This document shows positions 55,837 to 64,000 of a stretch of DNA of 64,000 bases, one piece after another. The number at the start of each line of letters is the position of its first letter. The first letter of the stretch is position 1. Source of the DNA: Rhodopirellula sp. (lineage in GTDB: Bacteria > Planctomycetota > Planctomycetia > Pirellulales > Pirellulaceae); the NCBI GenBank assembly GCA_002689655.1, contig NZHC01000066.1:137057-201056 (forward strand). Reading direction: 5' to 3'. Under the pieces are notes generated by a model. That model did no database searches. It saw only the letters and a program-made list of their open reading frames with translations, and was not told the origin of the DNA. The position numbers were made by a program, and so were the translations under genes.

Positions 55837-58800
55837 ATGAAAAAAGTTAATCACCGAAGCTGTTCGACGACCCGTTGGATGCGCGCCTTTGCGTTCTTTG
55901 TGTCACCATTTTTTTTCCACTTGGGATGTACGCAACGTGCACAAGAGATTGGTACTTTCGAACCAGCGGAGGTGAATGCGTTGGCGGGATCAGCAGATGT
56001 GGGAACAGGTGATCCAAGGGAAAGTCCGGGGAATACGAACAACACATCCTCTTTGGATCGCGAAGGAACGCTGGAACAAGTCTCGCGTCTTGCTGCTTCC
56101 GGTGATTTTGAATCTGCACTGCCGTTGTTACAGCAACTGTTGTTGATTGATCCCAGCGATGTTGCTGTTCTATTTCAGATGGGGCTCATGCATGCGGGAT
56201 GTGGAGAACTGCCGGAAGCTATCGACTGTCTTGCCGGTATACCTGAGGATCATCCAGAGGCAGGGATTCCAGCATTGGGTCAAGCCGCTGATTGGTGTGT
56301 CCAGTTAAAACAATTTGATAAAGCGATTGATCGTTACGAGCGTATCCTTGCCTGGGATCCAGACTTGACGCTTGCGAGGCGACAACTTGCCTATCTGCTG
56401 AATCGGAAGGGGCGGCGGCATGAGGCAGCTGTTCATGTCCGTGAACTTTGTAAAGCAGGAGATGTTCGCCAAGATGAACTGCAGTCACTGATTGTGCTTA
56501 GTGATGCAATGTTGAGTGAACCCACACAGGTTGCGGCAGGTGAAATCGATTACACGCCCATTGGTGAATCAGGTTCAGCAAGAAGACTCTTTACTGAGCG
56601 TCGGTACGCTGAGGCAGCGTCGGTTCTTCGTGAGTCAGTGGCTAACGGAAGCGTCCCGCCATCCATTGTTGCTTTGTATGGGCGGGCTGCTGCTGAGGCG
56701 CAGGATGACGTTGCATTCAAGTGGTGGTTTGGTAAGACCGACGACGCTGTGCGTGAATATGCCGAGTACTGGTCTGCGATTGGTACTTATCTTGCGAGCG
56801 AGAGGAAGTTTGCTGCCGCGACGCGGGCATTCCTCGAATCGCTGGATCGTGATCCTACTGACTTTATCACAATGAATCGATTGCTTCAAACTCTGAAAAT
56901 GCAGGGAAAGTCGGATGACTACGCGAAATGGGAAGAGCGTTGGAAAGCAATGCATGAAATTCTGTTGGATAGCAACAAAATTTCGGATGCAAGAGGCCCG
57001 AACATAAAAGGGATTGAGGACTTGGCCTCCAGACTGAATGCGATTGATCGACGACTCGAAGCCGTTGTGTGGAAGTCACTCGAGGCGTACTATCGAAATG
57101 CACCTTCAGAAGCCTTGAAACACTGGAACTCGGAGCGACAGAAAATGGTCGCTGACAAGAGTGGCTTTCCTGATCAGAGTGTGCGCATTTGTGGCCTGTC
57201 TCTAGACACCTATCCTCTGCCAGACATTCAGCTGGACGAGAGTGAAGAGGCGAGCAGTATTGACGGTAACTTAGCCGAGACGATTGCTAGTCCTGCTGCA
57301 TTCCGAAATATTGCAGACGAGGTGGGGTTGCAACATGCTTTTATGCTTGCGCCCGAGAAGATCGAGGCTGGGTTCGCGATGTACCATCAAGCAGGCGGTG
57401 GTGTCGCTGTGCTGGACTTTGATCGTGATGGTTTTGCTGACCTCTATTTTGCTCAAGGTGCTTCGGCTCCACCCGAATTTGTCTCCAGCGACGGCAATGT
57501 CCTGTTTCGCAATCTCGATTCAAAATTTGCAGATGTGACGAAATCTGCCTCTGTCGCAGATCGGCGATACACGATGGGGTGCACCGCTGGTGACTGGAAT
57601 CAGGACGGGTTTTCCGACTTGATCACAGCGAATATTGGTACCAACTATTTGTGGATTAATAATGGTGATGGAACCTTCACCCAGTCGCCTTTGGAGGGTA
57701 GTGATTCGTTGGAAAGAATGCCAGCCTCAGTCGCAATGGCGGATTTGAACGCAGATAACTTGCCAGATATTTTTGAAGTGAATTACATTCAGGATTCAAC
57801 GATTGGCCGCTTGCCGGAGAAGGACCTTGCAGGCGTTGTTGTCGAGGCAGTAGGGCCTGCAGATTTCGAAGCTTGCTCAGATCGTATTGGCCTGAATGAT
57901 GGGAAGGGAAATGTTGCTTTTCGAAAAATCAGTGGCTCAGGAGCTGGATTGCATAAAGGGCTGGGGATTGTGATTGCCGACCTCGATGGACGGCCAGGCA
58001 ACGATATCTTTGTCGGAAACGACAAGTCAGCGAATCAGCTTTGGATCCGTGATCCACTCGATGGCAAGTGGTCAGATATCGCTGTCGTCAACGGGATCGC
58101 GCTTTCATCTGGTGGTGCGGGAACCGCCAGTATGGGAATTGCATGCGGTGACTTTGATAAAAATGCAATGCTGGATCTTCACATTGCTAACTTCCAAAAT
58201 GAAAGCGTCTGTCTGTATCTGAACCGGGGTGATTTCTTTCAGGATCGTGCCAGTCAATATCGGCTTGGCGTGCCAACTCGGTCGGTGTTGGGATTTGGTT
58301 CACAGGCTCTCGACTATGACAACAATGGGCGGGTTGATATCGCTGTTGCAAATGGGCATATCGACAATTATCAAACGATGAGCGGGCCATTTCGGCAAAT
58401 GGCTCAGTTGTTTTGTAATCTGGGGCCGCGATTTGAGTTGGTACCTGTGGCCGATGATACCGGTTATTGGACGCAGGCACATTTAGGGCGAGCGATGGCG
58501 AAACTCGATTTCGATCATGATGGGAAGACTGATCTCGTCGTGACACATCTGCGGGAAGCTTCTGCATTACTGAAGAATGAAACAGAAGATGCTGGTCATT
58601 GCTTGCAGTTGGAATTGGTTGGCAGCACCACAGAACGCGATGCAATTGGTGCCAGAGTCCAGATTGATTACGGTGATGATGTCTCGACGGAATTTCTCAT
58701 TGCAGGCGATGGCTATCTTTGTCGTAACGAAGCGATGCTTGCCTTCGGGCTGGGAAGTGTTAGCCAAGTTGATCGGTTGACCATTGATTGGCCCAATGGG

Positions 58801-58905
58801 ACACGGCAGGTCTTTCGTGATCTTGAGGCTGATCACCGTTGGCTGGTCGTTGAGGATCAACTTGAGCCATTTTCATTGTTCAAACACCATGGCCCGAAAC
58901 GGTAG
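55837..58905 (+). CDS. Lipoprotein with TPR and CRTAC1-type FG-GAP/ASPIC-UnbV domains, paralog 3
   Basis: About 1022 residues from ATG 55837; a GTG at 55819 adds six residues. Signal with lipobox FHLGC. The TPR part has clearer repeats (ASGDFESALPLLQQLLLIDP, LKQFDKAIDRYERILAWDPD, ERKFAAATRAFLESLDRDPT). The propeller has VLDFDRDGFADLYFAQGASA, GDWNQDGFSDLITANIGTN, IADLDGRPGNDIFVGND, DNNGRVDIAVANGHID and FDHDGKTDLVVTHL; the ASPIC/UnbV end is FLIAGDGYLCRNEAMLAFGL with DWPNGTRQV. It is more distant from paralogs 1 and 2 (it lacks CTRSN). It begins 76 bases after paralog 2 and probably shares its transcript. Confidence 0.85.
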   Translation: MKKVNHRSCSTTRWMRAFAFFVSPFFFHLGCTQRAQEIGTFEPAEVNALAGSADVGTGDPRESPGNTNNTSSLDREGTLEQVSRLAASGDFESALPLLQQLLLIDPSDVAVLFQMGLMHAGCGELPEAIDCLAGIPEDHPEAGIPALGQAADWCVQLKQFDKAIDRYERILAWDPDLTLARRQLAYLLNRKGRRHEAAVHVRELCKAGDVRQDELQSLIVLSDAMLSEPTQVAAGEIDYTPIGESGSARRLFTERRYAEAASVLRESVANGSVPPSIVALYGRAAAEAQDDVAFKWWFGKTDDAVREYAEYWSAIGTYLASERKFAAATRAFLESLDRDPTDFITMNRLLQTLKMQGKSDDYAKWEERWKAMHEILLDSNKISDARGPNIKGIEDLASRLNAIDRRLEAVVWKSLEAYYRNAPSEALKHWNSERQKMVADKSGFPDQSVRICGLSLDTYPLPDIQLDESEEASSIDGNLAETIASPAAFRNIADEVGLQHAFMLAPEKIEAGFAMYHQAGGGVAVLDFDRDGFADLYFAQGASAPPEFVSSDGNVLFRNLDSKFADVTKSASVADRRYTMGCTAGDWNQDGFSDLITANIGTNYLWINNGDGTFTQSPLEGSDSLERMPASVAMADLNADNLPDIFEVNYIQDSTIGRLPEKDLAGVVVEAVGPADFEACSDRIGLNDGKGNVAFRKISGSGAGLHKGLGIVIADLDGRPGNDIFVGNDKSANQLWIRDPLDGKWSDIAVVNGIALSSGGAGTASMGIACGDFDKNAMLDLHIANFQNESVCLYLNRGDFFQDRASQYRLGVPTRSVLGFGSQALDYDNNGRVDIAVANGHIDNYQTMSGPFRQMAQLFCNLGPRFELVPVADDTGYWTQAHLGRAMAKLDFDHDGKTDLVVTHLREASALLKNETEDAGHCLQLELVGSTTERDAIGARVQIDYGDDVSTEFLIAGDGYLCRNEAMLAFGLGSVSQVDRLTIDWPNGTRQVFRDLEADHRWLVVEDQLEPFSLFKHHGPKR

Positions 58906-59363
58906 GAGTCACCTTAGTTGTAGAAATGAATTTAAAAAGTGAAGCCATCCTAGGAACTGTTACTTGGCTGACTGGTCTCGGTGCCCAAGGATTTAAATCA
59001 ACAACCCGAGTAATAGTGAGTCGTGCACCTGCCTGACGATAAACCATGTTGGGGCAATTGCATTGTTTTTGCTTCAGTTTGAGGACACGGGTTCCAAAGG
59101 CCAATATTGTGCGGGGAATAATTCTGCAAGCCTTTGAGCAAGACGAATGGATGTCTCGCTCACTCGCAACGGCGACTGTGCTGCGAAGAGGTCGTCTGCA
59201 GAATAAGAGATTGCGTGGGGAGTGGAGATTGTCAAGAAAGGTGAGCTTGTCAGCCATCTAGCAATCGTCACTACATACTTGCATGATTCATCGTGTTGAG
59301 CCATTATAGTTCTTGGTACTCCTCCGTAGGTACACGCACCCTCCTCCAATTTGAGATTGAATA
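58906..59363. other. Intergenic region before the small lipoprotein gene
   Basis: About 460 bases. Apart from the predicted promoter at 59279-59307 I see nothing certain. Open frames such as minus 58880-59257 and plus 59046-59261 have no familiar product or ribosome site. Confidence 0.45.
59279..59307 (+). promoter_or_regulatory. Predicted promoter of the small lipoprotein gene
   Basis: TTGCAT (59279-59284), 17-base spacer, CATTAT (59302-59307). RNA would start near 59314, about 50 bases before the ATG. Confidence 0.45.
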
Positions 59364-59558
59364 ATGAAAAAAATGTCACTCGCTCTCGTCGCACTCGCTT
59401 GCATCGCACTGACCGGTTTGACTGGGTGCGGCGGATCAGGTGAAACGCAGGTTATCCAAAACGAAGGCGACATCTCTGGTGTTTCAGATGCCGATAAGCA
59501 AAAGATGGAGCAGGATATGCAGTCTGGTGCGGGCTACTCAAATCAAGGCAGCAATTAG
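59364..59558 (+). CDS. Small lipoprotein
   Basis: 64 residues: a textbook lipoprotein signal (MKKMSLALVALACIALTGLTGC, lipobox LTGC, Cys22) and a 42-residue mature peptide, GGSGETQVIQNEGDISGVSD then ADKQKMEQDMQSGAGYSN. The mature part is short, polar and acidic in the centre. Similar small lipoproteins ending in such acidic helices occur in planctomycetes as far as I recall, with no known role. It has its own promoter-like sequence and a strong terminator, so it is an independent unit. It sits between the three tandem paralogs and the inverted fourth one. Confidence 0.8.
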   Translation: MKKMSLALVALACIALTGLTGCGGSGETQVIQNEGDISGVSDADKQKMEQDMQSGAGYSNQGSN

Positions 59559-59624
59559 AAATCCGCTGAGATATCAGCATTCATGTCCTCACAACCGGTG
59601 TGTGGGGAGGATCTCTGAAATGCC

Positions 59625-59667
59625 AAAAGCCGATACCTCGTGAAATCGTGGTTGTCGGCTTTTTTAT
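59625..59667. terminator. Bidirectional terminator hairpin
   Basis: AAAAGCCGA/TCGGCTTTT arms with a partly paired centre, followed by T-runs on the plus strand and, read the other way, A-run/T-run on the minus strand. It lies between the small lipoprotein gene and the convergent paralog 4, and overlaps the last codons of the latter by 4 bases. Confidence 0.75.
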
Positions 59668-62627
59668 TGTCCGAGATTGAACGCGGACTGTCCTTGAACG
59701 AGTAGGTAATCAGTTCCCGTCTCAAGTGTTCCCACGAGTTCGTTTTGTCCATCCGGCCACGCGATGCTGACGTTTTCAATGCGTGTTGCATCGCCAAGTC
59801 CGGCACGCAGAATCTTTTCGTTGCTGCACATGTAACCATCGCCCGCAAGTAGCCACAGAGCCCGTTGCTGGCCGTTGCATGTGAACCGAATTGTCGCTCC
59901 GATGGCATCGCGACTGCAGACAGTGCCTTTGAGTTGAAAACCAATTGATTTACCAGTCCTTTCGGATCGGTTAATAAGCAGACGTAGTTGCTCCTTCGTA
60001 TGCGTTACTACAAGATCCACTTTTCCATCAACATTGGCATCCATGGTCCACAAGCCACGGCCGACGTGATGGTCATTAAAGTAATTTCCCCAGTGGTCGT
60101 CACTCAGTAGTTTGAAACAACCATCCTGACCTCGCCGAAAAATTTGGAGTGGTTGTTCATAGGGCAAGCTCTCAGGATCGGAGAAGTCACCAATGTGCCC
60201 ATTGGTGACGGCGATTTCCTCGATTCCATCATTGTCAAGATCGATTGCTTCCGTACCAAATCCGACAACGCTGAGGGTTGGTTGAGCCAAATCCAATTTG
60301 TTCGTTTCATCTCTCCATATCCCGGGGGCAACTTGTTCGTAATAGATGTTGTACTCTCTGCCAAACCCCGTGACATACAAGTCCAGATCACCATCAAGAT
60401 CAAAGTCACTGCTAGCGATTCCCATCGACGCCTGTGCTTGGGTGCGACCGTCAACAGCAACGCCCCGAACCGAGGCGTTTTCTTCTAGTGTGATTCCATC
60501 TGTGTTCTGGATTGGCGTATAAAAAGCATTACGTGACATGTCGTTGGCAATAAAAGCCCCAAACTGCGACCCGTCCAAATTTCCTGCAAGAATTCCAAGT
60601 CCACGCCCAGTTGACGGCTCCGAGATCCATTGTGACGTTGTGTTGCGGAAACTGCCATTTCCGACACCTTCATAAAAGCGATCGGCATCTGCAGGGAATG
60701 TCAGTGGATGACATGGCCCGATCATGCCTTCTTCATTTGGGCAGCCCATGTCCAAACCTGACACGGTTTGGCAATAGTTGGTGACGATGAGGTCTGCGAT
60801 TCCGTTTTGGTTCACGTCGACAAAGGCAGCGCTGGTGGACCACGAGTTTGAATCCTTGTCCTCTAGTAAGTCAGTGCAATCTGTAAAGCTGCCGTCGCCA
60901 TTGTTTCGCAAGAGTCGATTTTGCCCCAGGTTCGCAAAAAATAGATCAGAAAAGCCATCTTCATTAAAGTCGCCAATGGCGAGGCCTTGGCCAAAACCGG
61001 GGTCGGCAACACCTGCCATTTCACCGATTTCTTGAAAGGAAGTACCTGTATTGCGAAGCAGTTGATTCATTTGCGAATCTCTCTGCTGCATCGTTCCGCC
61101 GGCTCCCATCACCATAATGTCCGGCAAACCATCCAGATCGTAATCAATCACGCCACCCCCTACCCCAGTCGAACGAATGATGGCAGCGAGCCTCGCATCT
61201 GTGGGGTTATTGTTGGATGCGATGTCACGTAGTCCCCATGTAATGCTCTGCTCCTCCAACCGGAGGTGTTCAGTTCCCGCAAGTTTCGGGACAATCACAT
61301 TTCCGGGTGATGCAGTCGAAACCGCTCGTGATACCTCTGGTATCGGTAGGTTGGACAAATCGATAGAGGAAGCTGGAGCATCAGCAGAGATCCAAGACTG
61401 GTCCGCGGCAAGTTTTGCAAGGATGCGTTTTCTCATTGCAGAAATTTCAGTTGAGGGACCATCCGGTAACGTGGTTGCAGCTGCAGACCAAGCCTCTGCC
61501 TCCCATACACGTCCCAAAGTCAGCAGTGCCATGGCAACGTCAAGTGCTTTCGCTTGGTTGGTTTGACCATCCGCCGCAAAATGATTGAAACGTTCTCGCA
61601 AATCCAGCATATGAGTGGAGCGTCTCAGGACAGCATCGACCTGTTCCGAAGAAATCGGTGAATCCCCACTTGCTTGAAGTTGAAGCATGACTTGTCCAAG
61701 GCGATCCCACGCAGGGTTGCTGCCGGGATCGCGCCGGGTCGCTTCCCAGTATGCGCGCACTGCTTCCTTGGGTTCTTGCCTCCGTGTCGCAAGGTCACCG
61801 AGTGTCAACCAATAGTCAGCATACCTGGTGCTCTGAGGTGTTGCCGAATCCAGCCAGTTGGGAATGTCCTTCAATCGGTTCTCAGCTATCAAGGCCTGAC
61901 CATACATCGCATGAGCAGGAGCAAATTTTGGATGATGTTTCAGAATATCTTCTAGAATTTCAGCGCCAGCCTTTGAGTCATGACGATACATCATCACGAA
62001 CGCTTCGGCCAAGCGGACCCGATGGTCATCAGGGTTTCGTTCCATCAGCCGTTCAGATGTTTTCGGCGACAGGCGACGTGATGATGTTTCAGTGACCGCA
62101 AGCAACAACCGTACATCAAATTTCCTTGCCCGGAATAGTTCCACTAAATGTTCAGGAAGAAGATCCATTCTCTGTGCCTCACACAAGAATCCAACCAAAG
62201 AACGACGTTGATCGTGTGCTTCTGGATTCTGCTTCAGTGATGCTTCCAGCAAGCTGATCGCTGGGTAAAGCTCTCCCACATCAATCAGTGCTTGAACAGC
62301 AAACGTCACTCTCGCTGTTGGCTGATAATCAGCATGTGTCGCAGCCTCAACTAGCAGTTGCGCCGCTTCACCCTTGCGATTACAGTAGGCTGCGGTCTTC
62401 GCCGCATACGTGAGCAAGTCAGGATCTTCGGGAGATATGATTAACGCTTCCTGCGAGAATTGATTAGCAAGTTCCCAATCTTCGTTCTGCATCGCAATAA
62501 GCAGTCGCTCGACTGGTGTCGCTGTCTTTTCTTGTTCGGTATCTGCGACCTTCGATTCTGTATTGCACCCTAGGCAGGCGATTGAGATCAAAAGAAACAA
62601 ATACCAGTTTCGCACTCGCTGGTGCAA
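59664..62627 (-). CDS. Lipoprotein with TPR and CRTAC1-type FG-GAP/ASPIC-UnbV domains, paralog 4
   Basis: About 987 residues from TTG 62627, which has GGAG 7 bases upstream and begins a short clean lipoprotein signal (lipobox ACLGC). The open frame reaches a GTG at 62777, but those 50 residues are polar and would bury the signal. TPR-like repeats fill residues ~40-400 (AMQNEDWELANQFSQEALII, AEILEDILKHHPKFAPAHAM, RQEPKEAVRAYWEATRRDPG). The propeller has VIDYDLDGLPDIMVMGAGGT, GDFNEDGFSDLFFANLGQNR, SDFDLDGDLDLYVTGFGREY and LDNDGIEEIAVTNGHIGD; the ASPIC/UnbV end is LLAGDGYMCSNEKILRAGLG with AWPDGQNEL. It is the most divergent of the four and faces the others. Confidence 0.85.
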   Translation of the reverse strand: MHQRVRNWYLFLLISIACLGCNTESKVADTEQEKTATPVERLLIAMQNEDWELANQFSQEALIISPEDPDLLTYAAKTAAYCNRKGEAAQLLVEAATHADYQPTARVTFAVQALIDVGELYPAISLLEASLKQNPEAHDQRRSLVGFLCEAQRMDLLPEHLVELFRARKFDVRLLLAVTETSSRRLSPKTSERLMERNPDDHRVRLAEAFVMMYRHDSKAGAEILEDILKHHPKFAPAHAMYGQALIAENRLKDIPNWLDSATPQSTRYADYWLTLGDLATRRQEPKEAVRAYWEATRRDPGSNPAWDRLGQVMLQLQASGDSPISSEQVDAVLRRSTHMLDLRERFNHFAADGQTNQAKALDVAMALLTLGRVWEAEAWSAAATTLPDGPSTEISAMRKRILAKLAADQSWISADAPASSIDLSNLPIPEVSRAVSTASPGNVIVPKLAGTEHLRLEEQSITWGLRDIASNNNPTDARLAAIIRSTGVGGGVIDYDLDGLPDIMVMGAGGTMQQRDSQMNQLLRNTGTSFQEIGEMAGVADPGFGQGLAIGDFNEDGFSDLFFANLGQNRLLRNNGDGSFTDCTDLLEDKDSNSWSTSAAFVDVNQNGIADLIVTNYCQTVSGLDMGCPNEEGMIGPCHPLTFPADADRFYEGVGNGSFRNTTSQWISEPSTGRGLGILAGNLDGSQFGAFIANDMSRNAFYTPIQNTDGITLEENASVRGVAVDGRTQAQASMGIASSDFDLDGDLDLYVTGFGREYNIYYEQVAPGIWRDETNKLDLAQPTLSVVGFGTEAIDLDNDGIEEIAVTNGHIGDFSDPESLPYEQPLQIFRRGQDGCFKLLSDDHWGNYFNDHHVGRGLWTMDANVDGKVDLVVTHTKEQLRLLINRSERTGKSIGFQLKGTVCSRDAIGATIRFTCNGQQRALWLLAGDGYMCSNEKILRAGLGDATRIENVSIAWPDGQNELVGTLETGTDYLLVQGQSAFNLGQ

Positions 62628-63290
62628 ACCATTTCTCCAGAATGAAAATTCGGTCTGCTGATCATCGGTCGTGAGGCATGGCGGACCAGAATCGACTCGG
62701 GGACTTCTCACGGTTCTGCTAAGCCGTTCATGCCTTTGCCTGGTGCTCAAGTCGTTGGCTGCGGATGAGATCTTCACTAATATTCTTTTCGGCTTGCTCA
62801 GACTTGTGATTCCAACGACGACGTTGTCATCCCTTCAGTATCGCATCAAGCTCAGAGATAAAACTCGATAGCAACACAGACGGATGGTTGGTGACTCAGT
62901 TCAAACATCTTCCTCTATCCTGCAATCGCTATTCATTTGTACCCGTCGGAGAAATCTGCGTTGTCTGCGGGATCCAGAAGAATGACCTGGGGTAGTGCCA
63001 AAGCTATGTTTGCGGCTTTGCGTACTCCAATCTGCTGTCCCCAAATGGACGGTTTGCGGCAGTAACAGTAAAGGGTTTTACGCAAAGATGCCCATCTTTC
63101 CTCAGGTTGTAGTTCGCAAGAGGGGGTCTGGGTATTGCTGATACACAAAGATTCAAATTTCTTTACGGAATTGAGGGTAAAGTTGTTCTTCTGACCCTTA
63201 ATCAAGGTTAAAACTAAATATTCCACCCCCACACCCCTCTCTTGGTTAGCGAGGGGACACTCCTTTTCAGTTCTTTTCCGGAGACAGAAT
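62628..63290. other. Intergenic region between divergent genes
   Basis: About 660 bases, minus the possible N-terminal extension of paralog 4 up to 62777. A CCCCTC/GAGGGG hairpin (63234-63239 and 63251-63256) and a weak promoter-like pair CTGACC and TAAATA (18-base spacer, about 63192-63221) precede the DUF1559 gene. No gene is evident. Confidence 0.4.
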
Positions 63291-64000
63291 ATGACTCGAC
63301 GTTATTCGTCATCACGGGGTTTCACCCTAGTGGAGTTGCTAGTCGTCATCGCCATTATCGGCGTGCTTGTTGGTTTGTTGCTGCCCGCTGTGCAGGCGGC
63401 ACGTGAGGCTGCTCGCCGCATGAGTTGCAGTAACAATTTCAAGCAAATCGGTTTGGCGATTCACAATTATCATTCGGCTTACAAACAGATTCCTACTCAG
63501 CATGGTGGTACCGGCCTGCGTGTTGGAGCTGGTAGCTGGTGGGAAGGTTCGGCAACGACTAACCATGAGGAGCTTAGCGCTTTTGTTGGTTTGACGCCGT
63601 TCATGGAACAGCAGGCACTGTGGGAAAAGATCAGCAACCCCAGTATCGACACGGTGACCCCAGGATTCACGATCCCAACCCCATCGGGAATGTGGTCAGC
63701 AATGGGTACGAACCCCCGCACTGACCGCGGTGGCTTCCCCTCACAAGAATACGTGCCTTGGGCAACTGAGATCCCCACGCTTCGCTGCCCCAGCGATCCA
63801 GGCACCGGTGCCCCCGCTCTTGGGCGTACCAATTACGCTGCCAGCGTTGGTGATTCCTGCCACCGTATTCAGGACATGGGTGCCAAAGAAGGTAGTCTGC
63901 AGCCAATGAGCCAGTGGCGTGCTGAGCGTTATCCTGCCTGTGATCGTGGATTCTTCCAAATCAAGAAGGAATCCAAGTTCCGCGACGTGCTGGACGGATT
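63291..64000 (+). CDS. DUF1559 prepilin-like protein (cut by right edge)
   Basis: The frame is open from ATG 63291 to the right edge, 236 codons, with GGAGA 6 bases upstream. Residues 1-35 are a type IV prepilin signal: [20 protein letters not shown], with peptidase cleavage expected before Phe11 and Glu at the fifth position of the mature chain. The following [20 protein letters not shown] is the hallmark of planctomycete DUF1559 proteins, as are [27 protein letters not shown] and NYAASVGD. The family has dozens of copies in planctomycetes; its members are thought to be pseudopilin-like envelope proteins. The C-terminal H-X9-DG type end lies outside the window. Confidence 0.93.
   Translation, partial: MTRRYSSSRGFTLVELLVVIAIIGVLVGLLLPAVQAAREAARRMSCSNNFKQIGLAIHNYHSAYKQIPTQHGGTGLRVGAGSWWEGSATTNHEELSAFVGLTPFMEQQALWEKISNPSIDTVTPGFTIPTPSGMWSAMGTNPRTDRGGFPSQEYVPWATEIPTLRCPSDPGTGAPALGRTNYAASVGDSCHRIQDMGAKEGSLQPMSQWRAERYPACDRGFFQIKKESKFRDVLDG

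Noticed and set aside
62628..62777. GTG 62777 as start of paralog 4
   Set aside because: It would place 50 polar residues before the lipoprotein signal; TTG 62627 has GGAG at the right distance.
1..64000. tRNA, rRNA, CRISPR, insertion sequence or prophage genes
   Set aside because: None could be recognised by reading both strands; a covariance-model scan would be needed to exclude small RNAs.

Overview
The window comes from a planctomycete, most likely a Pirellulaceae/Rhodopirellula-like bacterium. The call rests on families that are largely planctomycete-restricted: a PSCyt1-DUF1549-DUF1553 protein beside a DUF1501 protein, a PQQ-type dehydrogenase with a Pirellula/Verrucomicrobium heme-binding C-terminus, a TIGR03000 protein, a DUF1080 protein, a DUF1559 prepilin-like protein, and several large TPR + FG-GAP/VCBS + ASPIC/UnbV lipoproteins. 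Many genes appear to use TTG or GTG starts or 4-bp overlaps. I see no rRNA, tRNA, CRISPR array, insertion sequence or prophage, so this looks like ordinary chromosome with lineage-specific accessory genes.

Layout. 1-2047: tail of an unknown gene and an Uup-type ABC-F ATPase. 2473-10432: a secreted redox/polymer-degradation group (PSCyt1/DUF1549/DUF1553 protein, DUF1501 protein, PQQ-dehydrogenase-like multi-heme protein). 10487-13341 (minus): FtsX/MacB-type permease and HlyD-type adaptor with no adjacent ATPase, behind a good promoter flanked by a palindrome. 13613-15292 (minus): ilvD. 15396-21756: DUF1080, HAD phosphatase, bile-acid symporter-like transporter, Ppx/GppA-HD, DUF72 and an isoaspartyl methyltransferase with an extra C-terminal domain. 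21932-23089: Gly/Ser-repeat TIGR03000 protein, then a terminator. 23300-24936: membrane protein plus HTTM protein, translationally coupled. 25135-28410: divergent gpmI and pgi. 28682-33780: trpA coupled to a Tat-exported molybdopterin oxidoreductase module (FeS subunit, catalytic subunit, TorD-like chaperone). 33874-35720: PNPOx-like, VTT membrane protein, small acidic protein. 36305-37923 (minus): acyltransferase and CdsA-like pair. 38501-44393: unknown lipoprotein, thpR, YheT-like hydrolase, 2Fe-2S ferredoxin, coiled-coil secreted protein, Gfo/Idh/MocA oxidoreductase. 44670-49371: SWIM-SNF2 helicase and recA.

49498-62627 holds the most unusual structure: four paralogous ~1000-residue lipoproteins, three in tandem on the plus strand and one converging from the minus strand, with a 64-residue lipoprotein and a shared terminator hairpin at the convergence point. 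The window closes with the start of a DUF1559 gene cut by the right edge.

Themes: secreted and surface proteins anchored as lipoproteins or exported by Tat, extracellular electron carriers, and basic housekeeping (glycolysis, branched-chain amino acid and tryptophan synthesis, phospholipid synthesis, recombination). The best candidates for an undescribed system are the four-paralog lipoprotein cluster, the anchorless molybdoenzyme module and the ATPase-less adaptor/permease pair.
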